This document shows positions 1-10,250 of a DNA stretch of 64,000 nt, piece by piece (the first letter of the stretch is position 1; each line of letters starts with the position of its first letter). The position numbers and the translations under genes were made by a program. The notes under the pieces were generated by a model. It saw only the letters and a program-made list of their open reading frames with translations. It was not told the origin of the DNA and did not search any database. Origin of the DNA: Balanoglossus misakiensis. Taxonomy: Eukaryota; Hemichordata. The stretch spans positions 2,790,001 to 2,854,000 of the forward strand of contig CM082585.2 of NCBI GenBank assembly GCA_040954595.2, in the 5' to 3' direction.

Positions 1-1326
1 CAACATTAACCAGAGCACACAGTAACCAGGCAGAGTGGACAGTATCCTGTCCATTAATTTCGAGTGTTTGGTGGGCTCAACCTTTGCGTCAACATTAACC
101 AGACCAGACAGTATCCTGGCCAGAGTGGACAGTATCCTGTCCATTAATTTTGAGTGTCTGGTGGGGTCAACCTTTGCGTCAACATTAACCAGACCAGACA
201 GTATCCTGGCTAGAGTGGACAGTATCCTGCCCATTAATTTTGAGTGTCTGGTGGGGTCAACCTTTGCGTCAACATTAACCAGGCCAGACAGTATCCTGGC
301 CAGAGTGGACAGTATCCTGTCCATTAATTTTGAGTGTCTGGTGGGGTCAACCTTTGCGTCAACATTAACCAGGCCAGACAGTATCCTGGCCAGAGTGGAC
401 AGTATCCTGTCCATTAATTTTGAGTGTCTGGTGGGGTCAACCTTTGCGTCAACATTAACCAGGCCAGACAGTATCCTGGCCAGAGTGGATAGTATCCTGC
501 CCATTAATTTTGAGTGTCTGGTGGGGTCAACCTTTGCGTCAACATTAACCAGGCCAGACAGTATCCTGGCCAGAGTGGACAGTATCCTGTCCATTAATTT
601 TGAGTGTCTGGTGGGGTCAACCTTTGCGTCAACATTAACCAGGCCAGACAGTATCCTGGCCAGAGTGGATAGTATCCTGCCCATTAATTTTGAGTGTCTG
701 GTGGGGTCAACCTTTGCGTCAACATTAACCAGGCCAGACAGTATCCTGGCCAGAGTGGACAGTATCCTGTCCATTAATTTTGAGTGTCTGGTGGGGTCAA
801 CCTCTGCATCAACATTAACCAGGCCAGATAGTAACCAGGCCAGAGTTGACAGTATTCTGCCCATTAATTTCGAGTGTTTGGTGGGGTCAACCTTTGCGTC
901 AACATTAACCAGGCCAGATAGTAACCAGGCCACAGTCGACAGTATCCTGTCCATTAATTTTGAGTGTCTGGTGGGGTCAACCTTTGCGTCAACATTAACC
1001 AGGCCAGATAGTAACCAGGCCAGAGTCGACAGTATCCTGTGCATTAATTTTGAATGTCTGGTGGGGTCAACCTTTGCGTCAACATTAACCAGGCCAGATA
1101 GTAACCAGGCCAGAGTGGACAGTATTCTGCCCATTAATTTTGAGTGTTTGGTGGACAACCTTTGCGTCAACATTAACCAGAGCACACTGTAACCAGGCCA
1201 GAGTGGACAGTGTCCTGTCCATTAATTTTGAGTGTTTGGTGGGGTCAACCTTTGCGTCAACATTAACCAGGCCAGACAGTAACCAGGCCAGAGTGGACAG
1301 TATCCTGCCTATTAATTTTGAGTGAT
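1..1326. repeat. 90-bp minisatellite, about 14.7 units, cut by the window edge
   Basis: A 90-bp unit repeats head to tail from the first base to about 1326. Each unit contains gacagtatcctg or a variant twice, 21 bp apart, so the unit itself arose by internal duplication. Two subtypes are visible: units at about 110-810 carry gtatcctggc, and units near both ends carry gtaaccaggc. Because 90 is a multiple of three and the unit lacks a stop in one frame, positions 35-1192 stay open as a 30-residue repeat. A small deletion near 1154 shifts the frame. The array probably continues upstream of the window. I read it as satellite DNA, not a protein gene. Confidence 0.95.
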
Positions 1327-2274
1327 TTGTGGGTCAATTTGATCAAATACTGCCTACTGCTGGCGCTGCATATTTAAAGAAATGTGAAAAGATGGCAAGA
1401 CAGGTTTGGTAAGTGTGGGCCCCCTAACTGAAGCAAAAGCACAAACTGAAAACTAAGATATGAATTTGGAATAGTTTTATTTATTACATATGAAAAATAA
1501 TGAAGACGTATGCTTCAAAGTAAGTATCGACGGAGTCGAACCGCCAATGCTGCAATGGCATTATACCCATAATACTTTTTTGCTTTTTGCATGAATTTCA
1601 TTATTTTTCATATGCTGTGCAGCTAAAGTGTGGCTAGATGGCTAACTGCTGATGTAAAATATCTTGCATAGCAATTTGGAACAATTACCCCAAGTAGTGG
1701 TCAAACAGAAACAATGCTTGCATTCAATTTAAAACAAGGTGACAAAAGTGGTTGAAATAAAACAAAAAGCAAAAACAGTGTTTATCAAACTGAAATAATG
1801 TGGTCGAAATGAAACAATGAGCAAAAACAGTGTTTATGAAACTGAAATAATGTGCCAAAATAGCTCCTGTTGATATTGCACAAAATAAACTGTTGCATTC
1901 TACCCTTGAGTTAATTTTTATTTCTAGGCAATTATGTGTTAATACTAATTATTACCTATGGGTAAAAACCATCAGTTTCTTAAGTGCAAATCGCAAGAAG
2001 CTCCCCCATACAATTTTAGTTTTTTTTTTTAATCAAGCAAGATAATTACATTCTGTGTGATAAACTAACTAACTTTACGCGCCTGGGGACAGTTAAAAAC
2101 CTCGAGCCAAATATAAAATGAGGAAAAACTGCCCCCTCCCCCGTTGTGAATTTTAAAAGGTTGGGGCTCACACTAACCAGAATTGTCTTGCCGACTCCTA
2201 TTTTTCTGTGTACATTTTGATGTATTGTTGTTACGTGAGATTGAGGATTCGTGTTGATGCGGGAATTACGATGA
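1327..2274. other. AT-rich intergenic stretch
   Basis: No gene is visible. It holds a tRNA-like fragment (1522-1577) and a two-copy 52-bp direct duplication at about 1748-1855 (shared core gcaaaaacagtgttta). The rest is AT-rich and featureless. Confidence 0.6.
1522..1577 (-). other. tRNA-like fragment without room for normal D and anticodon arms
   Basis: On the minus strand a 7-bp acceptor-like stem (AAGTATT with GATACTT, one G-T pair) encloses a 5-bp T stem (GGCGG with CCGTC) and a TTCGACT loop. This gives a perfect match to the B-box consensus GGTTCGANTCC. Only 23 nt separate the acceptor from the T arm, where a standard tRNA needs about 37. It could be an internally deleted tRNA pseudogene, a tRNA-derived SINE piece, or a nuclear copy of a reduced mitochondrial tRNA. 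The anticodon cannot be assigned. Confidence 0.3.
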
Positions 2275-2484
2275 CGAAAGCAAAAAATCCATCGGTGAAT
2301 CAAACGGGCACACGGCGAAATTCCATTACACGACGAGCGAACTGCGATGAAGAACGCGAACGCGGGTAACGTTGTAAAAAAATCCATCGGCGAATCAAAC
2401 GGGCACACGGCGAAATTCCATTACACGACGAGCAACCTGCAATGAAGAACGCGAACGCGGGTAACGCTGCAAAAAATCGGCAGA
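2275..2484. repeat. Two-copy 105-bp tandem duplication
   Basis: The block starting aatccatcggtgaatcaaac recurs 105 bp downstream with a few substitutions. It is more CpG-rich than its surroundings. The minus-strand open frame across it (2046-2408) simply reads through the repeat and shows no recognisable domain. Confidence 0.85.
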
Positions 2485-2898
2485 CAAATTACACGAATGC
2501 ATAGCAAAAATTATTTTACCCAACCTGACACTAATAAATTACCCAATGATTTTAAATTTCTTATTATTACACCCCAATTAATCATCATACCTTTGTAATA
2601 TTAACACCATTTATACACATCCCATAATGTTTATACCATCAAGTTAATACCATTTTATTATTATTATACCACCAAAACCTTGTGTTACCCATTTTTTATT
2701 ATTACACCATTGATGTTTACACCCTTATATATTATACCGGTATTTACCCTCTGTACATGTACAGTTTTTATTTACCACGTGGCATTACCCTCGTTTTTAT
2801 AGTATTTTAATTACTTGTCATACCCTTGAAACCATAATATTATACCCATGCAGACAGTTTTGTTACAGTACCCTTGTGCACACTGTTTTATTAGTCAT
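2485..2898. other. AT-rich cryptically simple sequence
   Basis: Degenerate repetition of ttattattacacc-like words; no gene or clear unit length. Confidence 0.5.
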
Positions 2899-3078
2899 CA
2901 TACACCAACCCTTCACCATTCCATTACATTGTACCATTTCTTATTAGCCTAACCTATTCATACACCAACCCTTCACCATTCCGTTAGATTATACCATTTT
3001 TTATTACCCTAACATATTCATACACCAACCCTTTACCATTCCCTCAGATTAAACCATTTTTATTAACCTAACCTATTG
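2899..3078. repeat. Three-copy 60-bp tandem repeat
   Basis: catacaccaaccctt recurs at exact 60-bp spacing three times, followed each time by accatt and ttatta blocks. Copies are diverged by several substitutions. Confidence 0.85.
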
Positions 3079-3231
3079 ACAGCATCCCTCTGGTTATGAT
3101 ATTGTTATCTGGCGCAGCGTTGTTGTAGATATTGATTAGACTCCCTCCGACGATGATATTACCAATGAACCTATTGAAAAAAAAAGAATGAATATTATTA
3201 ATTAGATCAGATCAACAAATCATGGCGTTGT

Positions 3232-3779
3232 TCATCCCTCTGGTCACAGAAGCATCGTCTGGCGTCGTTACAAGTTTAAGTTCATCCCTCCAGTACAGTA
3301 TTAGGTGGCGGCGGCGTTACAAGTATTAAGTTCATCCCTCCAGTACAGTATTAGGTGGCGGCGGCGTTACAAGTATTAAGTTCATCCCTCCAGTACAGTA
3401 TTAGGTGGCGGCGTCGTTACAAGTATTAAGTTCATCCCTCCAGTACAGTATTAGGTGGCGGCGTCGTTACAAGTATTAAGTTCATCCCTCCAGTACAGTA
3501 TTAGGTGGCGGCGTCGTTACAAGTATTAAGTTCATCTCTCCAGTACAGTATTAGTTGGCGGCGTCGTTACAAGTATTAAGTTCATCCCTCCAGTACAGTA
3601 TTAGGTGGCGGCGTCGTTACAAGTATTAAGTTCATCCCTCCAGTACAGTATTAGGTGGCGGCGTCGTTACAAGTATTAAGTTCATCTCTCCAGTACAGTA
3701 TTAGGTGGCGGCGTCGTTACAAGTATTAAGTTCATCTCTCCAGTACAGTATTAGGTGGCGGCGTCGTTACAAATATTAC
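3232..3779. repeat. 50-bp minisatellite, about 11 units
   Basis: The unit begins ttcatccctccagtacag and continues with a ggtggcggcgtcgttac core, repeated without spacers. The first unit (from 3232) is diverged and later units are nearly identical. Similar blocks flank the array on both sides: attaccaatgaacctatt at about 3160 and gttaccaatgaacctaat at about 3797. The array may therefore have expanded inside an older larger duplication. The 50-bp period rules out a conserved reading frame. Confidence 0.95.
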
Positions 3780-4270
3780 ACTCCCTCTAGCAGCAGTGTT
3801 ACCAATGAACCTAATGTAAAAAAAGAATGAAATTATTTTAAAAAACTGATTAGATCAAGTCATCATCATTGATAAAAAAACAATGATAAGAAGAAATCAT
3901 TTAAAAATTAAAGCTGCCAGCACCATTGGTGGGGCCCAAACAGTTCCCATGGTTACCAGGGTTAGTATGCCAAGGCTGTATTCTGCTGTGAATACTAAGA
4001 TATAGGAAAGCTGGTCAAAGGTTACCCTGGGGTCACTGAAAATCGCGTCAGGGACACTGTGGTCTCATTTAGTGATTACACTAAAAGAAGTCTACACAGG
4101 AGTACAGACAGACAGACACACACATAGAGGCAATAAAATCCGTTTAAATTCCCCCCTAGCCTTTGCCGTCGCCCAAAGAAGTCGACTCATCAATTCTAGA
4201 AAAGTAGACTTTTTGCCAAAAATGATGAAAAAATGCATAAAAATAGAATATTCAAACTATTTGTTCAAAA
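3780..4270. other. Intergenic stretch
   Basis: No gene. Around 4040-4130 it shares words with 9125-9185 (cagggacactgtggtc against caaggacactgtggtc), so it belongs to the dispersed repeat family that dominates the next 23 kb. Confidence 0.5.
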
Positions 4271-5570
4271 AAATATAGGACTGTATGTGGTTGACATAAG
4301 GTACTTGCATACCAATTGTCAAATCAATCTGACCAGTGGTTGTCGAGTTTCTGAGTTTTGACCAATTTCAAATTGTCCCAGCTAATTTGCATTAATTCAA
4401 AAAGTTTAACTGAATATGGCTGCCAGGTCAAATAACTGATTTGAATTTCAAGGTGCACACTCGTTGGCAAGGACAGCTGTGACAAATTTGAGAAGCCTAG
4501 GTGTGGCAGCTTTTCAGAGCCAGGTGTGCAAAAAAAATCCAGGGAATGGGGCCCAAGCTCCTGAAAAAAAACAGCACAATACCAAAAAGGGACTGATATT
4601 ACTAACAAAATGTAAGCCTGTAAGAAGTCAAAAGCTGCATATCTTTTTACCACCTTGTGTCAGTACTAAGCAATAAGACTTTTTATAGAGTTGCTGTTTT
4701 AGTGGTCTTTGCAGATGCTAGAGATTAAAAAAGAATCCTACAAGTTAAGATTTTCAGAAACAATGATAGCTATATCAATTACTGTTTGAAAACATGTGAT
4801 GTTCACCACCTTGTTTTCAGAAAAGTATTTAAATAAATGTTTTTCCAAAGAGTTAAAACAAAGATTGGCAGCCATCTTGAACTTCAAAAAACTGCAACAA
4901 TATCCCATATGCAACAAATATGCAAATTATACTATTTGACACCTGACTTTAGGGCAAGGGGTTTCAGAGAAGAGGACTACTCTTCAGACTCAGACATAAA
5001 ATAATAATGCAATATTCAGCAGAATTTAAAAAAAATGACTAAGATCACTCAGGGACAATTCACAACAAAGATCGAAACAATTAGACGTACCAATTTTAAA
5101 GATCATTATGAAAACTTTACAGATTCGGTCATAATGTAAACAAATAATATCACCCCTGTGGACATGACAATCAGATATGCATATTCTAATATGATTTTAA
5201 GTCCAAATAAAAAGGCAACTGCCCCCAAAATACAAAATTGCAAGTTATGTCACAAACCTCATGGAGATACATACTAAATTTCAGAGAAAATTCCCCCCCC
5301 CCCCAAAAAAAAATATGCAAATTTCACCACATTTTGAAGAAACAACTTGCGTTATCCCTAGAAACTTGCATAGTCAAAGAAATCCTACAAGCTTACTTCT
5401 TCTTCCAAAGACAGCAAAAACTCGTTTCAAACTACAAATATGCAGAATTCAACACAATTTGAACACGCATTACTTCGCTACCCCCAGAAACCTGCATACC
5501 AAATTTGAAAGCACTTGCACCAGTGATTTCAGAAAAGAAAAAGTGTTGACAGACATAGGATGACTGAACA
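4271..5570. repeat. Diverged modules of a long dispersed repeat family
   Basis: The stretch is built of modules about 150 bp long with recurring landmarks: gcataccaat...caatctgaccagtggttgtcgagtttc, then a run such as accaaatttcaaagc with ctgacaagcagtttcagag. The same modules recur at about 7420-7860, 9640-10640, 11700-13150, 17457-17780, 20330-21880 and, in diverged form, 54000-54470. The open frames here are short and not conserved between copies, so I call it non-coding. Confidence 0.65.
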
Positions 5571-6460
5571 TCTATCTACCTGTCTGATAACATTTGCAGT
5601 GCTAAGAGCAGAGCTAGAGATTGGTGTTGCCTTTTCACATTTTAAATCATCACACTTTGCTTCTCTAAGCTACTATTCTGCTCTGCTTGAGAAATGACTT
5701 GGGACCATTTTTGACAAACAATAGTCACTTATCTTCCTGAGTTTATAGTACAATGTACCTACACTGTTTTAGTAATGTACTGATTATGTTCAGACTTTTT
5801 CTTGTGTCTGCATATGTCTTTATTACAGAGGAATAATCTATCGGTTGTCATTTCTCTGTTTACTCAGAAATAAACTAGTCTGGGTTGAAACAGTAGAAAT
5901 TTTAAAATTTTCATACCTATTTCAGAAGAGAGTTCAAAACCAATACCTTTGGGAAGCATTAAATCAAATTTGCTGGGTAACTGTGGATTTATAACTTTGG
6001 CTAATTACAGTGCTAACTCACACTGGATGAGTCGATGGTATTTTTAGATTCAGATCAAAATATAAAGAACAGTACAAAGTGGCAAAATGGGATTGTTTTG
6101 TGAAAGCAAGTGGCTTGCATTGAGAGACAATAGGGTACTATACATAGGCCAAGTTGCTCAAAAAGCATGGAGAAATTACTTTTGATGAATGCATGGATGG
6201 GATGCGTTTCATTACTGTCAGTATTAATTGTCTTTTTTCGTGGTCCAAGCAATACCTTCTAAATTGAAACCAGTTCTATCACTGCTTTTATCACAGTTTA
6301 GTTAACTTGAAATAAATATGGGTTATATCATTACTCATACCATTGGTGTTGTCTTATCATTTTTCACTGGAGATAGGAAGGCGAGATTGCGACTTACAGC
6401 ATTAGATTATTACGTTTTGAACCCTTCTGTTATGACGGAAATAGTTTCAGCCTATACTAT
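5571..6460. other. Stretch with no recognisable feature
   Basis: Apparently unique AT-rich sequence between modular repeats and the TTAA-flanked element. I see no exon or repeat I can support. Confidence 0.4.
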
Positions 6461-6464
6461 TTAA

Positions 6465-7182
6465 GGTGGCATTGCATGAAAAGTTGTGATTTTTGCCAAA
6501 TTTTACTTTTTTACATAAATCGGTAGGCCTAATACTGACCCACAACCTGACTAATACGTCTTGGCGGAAATGGTGCATAATCACCCCGAAATAGCACTTT
6601 TCTGAATGAGTTCACAGCTTAACAAATAGGTGTCAACAATGCAAATAGCCGTTTTTCGCTGCTCTTGACAACTTCGGACTAAAATAGCTTCGCCCTGCGT
6701 TGGCCGAATTTGCTCAAATTTTGACAGGGAATTGTGTATGACCCATCCAACAAAACGCTAGTTTTGTTTGTCGATAAAGTGTCCCTGGCGGGAATAAACT
6801 CTGATTCAATACAACTCACCGTGAATTTGATCAAATTTTCTGAAAATCTAACTTTTAAACGCTGTTACTCCTCAATGGAAGCAGATAACGCAAAACAAAA
6901 TTAGCGTTTTTTTGCACGTGTACTCTAGTTTTGAATGACATATTAAGATGCATGATGCATGGTCAACTTTTTTACCTATTTTAAATTTCATGACATAATA
7001 TCAAAAAATGTTTTTTTTCACCCAAAATCGCCACCATTTCCGGGGATCAATAATATTTGCAACTCAAACAAAAGTTCAAAATCTCAGCTTCCAGAATATA
7101 TATGGTTTATGGGGGTTTTAACTTTTTCTTTGATGAGAAATAGGCCTCTGAAAAAGTCTCGACGGTTTCATGCAGTGCCACC
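6465..7182 (+). mobile_element. TTAA-flanked non-autonomous DNA transposon, copy 1
   Basis: The termini are inverted: ggtggcattgcatgaaa at the left and tttcatgcagtgccacc at the right. TTAA lies directly outside each end (6461-6464 and 7183-7186). The 718-bp interior has no transposase. A second copy in the opposite orientation, split by later insertions, lies at 43992-55375. Comparing the two fixes the ends and the TTAA target duplication. TTAA targets are typical of piggyBac-like elements, but these termini do not begin with the usual piggyBac bases, so the superfamily is uncertain. Confidence 0.85.
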
Positions 7183-7589
7183 TTAATATAAGAATCCTTT
7201 GGAATCAGTCTGCATTTTCTCGGCAGATTTTTATTGAAAATAATAGTTTTATCGACAGTCACAAGCTGAGTACAACCAGAGTTTTGATCGGATTGTTTAT
7301 TTACAAAAAATATGGAAAAGTCCAAACAAGCATAAAAAATAGAAAATTTATGATATGAGCTCAAAACATGCAGGACTTTGAAGTCGTCATGCATACAAAT
7401 TTATAAAGCAATTTGCCCAGTAGTTGATGAGTTTAGACCAATTTAACGTTTTTCAAGCTCATTTGCACATTTTTGGCCATGACAACTTAAACAAAATTAT
7501 ATCTACAGAACAGCCTTTACACTCCAAATATTGCGGCTATAAGTTTTTGTTGTGGATGGACATAGATACAGAAGCAGCTGAATCGCATA

Positions 7590-7626
7590 AGGTCCCAGTG
7601 GTATACACATATATTGAATGGGGCCT
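7590..7626. repeat. GGTCCC hairpin, copy 1
   Basis: aggtcccagtggtatac pairs with a diverged atattgaatggggcct arm. It is the most decayed of the six copies, which share position within the modular repeat. Confidence 0.5.
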
Positions 7627-8229
7627 ACAAAGATTGACTAAATTTACAATCAATCTGACAAGTAGTTTCAAACAATTTTTGATGAAAAGTTGCAAAATTT
7701 CCCAAAAGTTTCACCAAATTTCACACCAACAGTTTACTTAGGTTTACACCCCTCGCCTGAGTAGGAACATACCTTCCAAATTTCAAAGCTATCTGACAAA
7801 AAGTTTCAGAAAAACGATTTTCGACTCGGAATGGCAAAAATTGACCAAATATTACAAATATGCAAAACTGGCAACAATTTGCGCCAAACTAACTAAGATC
7901 ACAAAATGAAGGAAAAAAATCTCCAATGAGTTGAAATGAGAAATCCATGTACACAAACATTTGTGAAATACTTCCCCTATACCCTTAATACAATTAGGTA
8001 CCCTATTCAAATAGTCATAATCAACCCACTTCTTGATCGTGGAGGACAGCACTACATAAAGGTTACCAAGTGGAGAATATTCATCCGACAAGTGATTATT
8101 AGAGGTGTGCATAATAAACCAACGGTGGATTGCTGCCCCAATAAAATTGAGAGGGTGAATTAACTATTTGATTAAAAACAGTAACATATAAACTGGCTAT
8201 GAAGCATGTATACAACAAGTTGTGGTTAC

Positions 8230-8331
8230 CGAAAAAAGGTACTTGACGGGGCCGCAAGGGTCTTTAACATAGGGTCCAAGGTCTTCTCCCCCTCCTGCAC
8301 AGCCTAATGATGACCATTTAAGACAGTCCAC
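8230..8331 (-). other. Exon-like module D1
   Basis: Minus strand, 102 nt. It is preceded by a tatatttgattcacag acceptor and followed by G|gtaacc. The flanks match those of modules A1 and B1 (acaacttg...tgtatacatgct downstream). No frame is conserved with its relatives, so it may be a non-coding exon or a decayed one. Function unknown. Confidence 0.4.
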
Positions 8332-8844
8332 CTGTGAATCAAATATATGTGCATGTTTATAAGTAACCAATCACAAACTTGCATTATGTCATACTAATAA
8401 GTCAAAATATGCAGAACATGGTATAATGTAGGGTCAAGGCAGTGTTGTGACAATGCATAACAATAGAATACTTAGCAGATAAATCTGTGAAACAGCAATT
8501 TTGAAACTCCATTTACATCTGACTAAGTAATAGTACTGCAGAGTATAGAAGCTCCATATGGGTATTCTCTTACATGGCAATCAGGTGACAAATGATATTT
8601 ATGTGTAAACAACAAAAACATGCACACAGACTTAATAACACTGTACCTAAAACATACCCACCCATGGACGGCAAACAAATAATTAAATTCAAGGCGCCTA
8701 TATACAATTATAGCTATGGGTAATTCTGCCAATTCTAAATGTGTCCAAACTGAATTTATGTCCAGTTCATTCACCTCATCATAATCACATTACAGGAAAT
8801 CAATAATGCCCTAAAAAAGCAAATATAGATGAACTCATGCTTAC

Positions 8845-8929
8845 CAGAAAGTAGTCTTAACCAAGCTTCAGCGCACAGGAGAACGAGAAACCCTGGACCA
8901 GTTGAAATTGCGACAATCATGGCTTCCAT
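8845..8929 (-). other. Exon-like module D2 with ATG at its first base
   Basis: Minus strand, 85 nt. Upstream is a TACTAAC branch-point-like word 23 nt before the end of a atttcattcacag acceptor; downstream is G|gtaagcatg. The ATG immediately follows the acceptor and opens 28 codons with a hydrophobic centre (IVAISTGPGFLVLLCAEAW), which resembles a signal peptide. Related modules at 20170-20244 and 26350-26424 are 75 nt with different frames, so coding function is not supported across copies. Confidence 0.45.
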
Positions 8930-10228
8930 CTGTGAATGAAATATGCATAGCAGTTAGTAACAAATCATAAACCTGTAGGTCGCAATATATGGGATGTGAT
9001 ATAAGGGAGTGTTGAGAATATACTTCCCAAGGAATTGAGGTGGCTGTAGGATTTCCAGGGGGCCATCGATTTTTTTACATGAGAAATTGGGGGGGGGGGG
9101 CACATAACACCAGACTTTTAGGGATGACTATGAAAAAATAGCGTCAAGGACACTGTGGTCCCATTTGAGGATTACACGGAATTAGTTATAGACAAGAATA
9201 AAAATCACATGCGACACTTGCAAGCAGATATGACCTAACCATATATAAATATGAAAATGTAAAAAAATTAACAAGGACCATGCCCAATAGACTGTCATGT
9301 GTCATGGCAGTCTTACAAGTGATGCAAGAAAAATTTATGTTTGACCAAAAATTGTGTGTAGAAACACACATGACAAGCAACTTCTTACAGTCAGCCCTTG
9401 GACAGACTGACAGACATTCAATAGCTAATGGTCTCTGTAACAGCTGGCCTATTAAGTTATGTAAACATGTAGTGTAAACAGTCTCGGGGTACAAATACCT
9501 TGTAAACAGTAACTTTCAATGCAACTGGACATGAGTTTAGAAGATTTGCTAACCAAAATCAATAATTTGCAAAAAACTCGCTAAATATTTGTTCAAAAGT
9601 GGCAAAAACACATACAAGCAAATATCACCAAAATTGTTCAAAATCCTAACTTCAATCACCACAAGGAACATGCCTGCCAAAAAGCGAATCAATCAAAGCA
9701 ATCTGACAAGCGGTTTCAGAGGGGAAAAATAACAAAAAAATTATCATCAAAATTATAAATATGTAATTTTTTGCAATAATTTGAACAAAACCATGGTTGC
9801 TCAGACAACCTATAAGAAGCTTCATACTAAATTTCAAAGAAGTAGGCCGATCACTTTCAGAAATGAAGATTTTTTACCAATAATGTTGAAAAATTAATAT
9901 AAACAAATGCATCAAAAATAGAAAATCAATATTAGCTCTAAACATACAGGACTGTTTGAGGTAGACATAAGGTACCTGCATACCAATTTCCAAATTAATC
10001 TGATTAGTAGTTGGTGAGTTTGAGTTTTGACCCATTTCAAATTTTTCCACCTAATTTGCATATTTTTTAAAGTCAATGACAACTCCATTTGAAGAAACTC
10101 CCTTTCACAGCCCAGCATGCATCTACACACCAAATATCAAGGTGATACACGCAGCGGTTTTCAAGTTTTTGATGTGGACGGATATACAGACATACATCCA
10201 TCCATACATACAGACGCAACTGATTCCA

Positions 10229-10250
10229 TTAGGTCCCAAATGGGACCTAA
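10229..10250. repeat. GGTCCC hairpin, copy 2
   Basis: Almost perfect 22-bp palindrome, arms ttaggtccca and tgggacctaa with essentially no loop. Other copies have 15-30 nt between the same arms. Confidence 0.7.

Larger units (their letters stand above)
7187..9170. repeat. Repeat unit D of the long modular family
   Basis: In plus order it holds a GGTCCC hairpin (7590-7626), then exon-like module D1 (8230-8331, minus) and D2 (8845-8929, minus). This is the order also seen in units A (17.45-20.29 kb) and B (21.53-26.48 kb). A run of 12 G lies near 9090. Apart from the two exon-like modules I find no coding sequence. Confidence 0.6.

Noticed and set aside
35-1192. 385-codon open frame with 30-residue repeats as a repetitive protein gene
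   Set aside because: It follows automatically from a 90-bp minisatellite lacking a stop in one frame. There is no start context, no flanking gene structure, and the frame breaks within the array.
3232-3779. CRISPR array
   Set aside because: Units are contiguous without unique spacers and the genome context is eukaryotic; it is a minisatellite.
4271-5563. Recurring residues such as PRNLHTKFES as a repeat protein
   Set aside because: The words come from a common non-coding module (accaaatttcaaagc) and occur in different frames with stops between copies.
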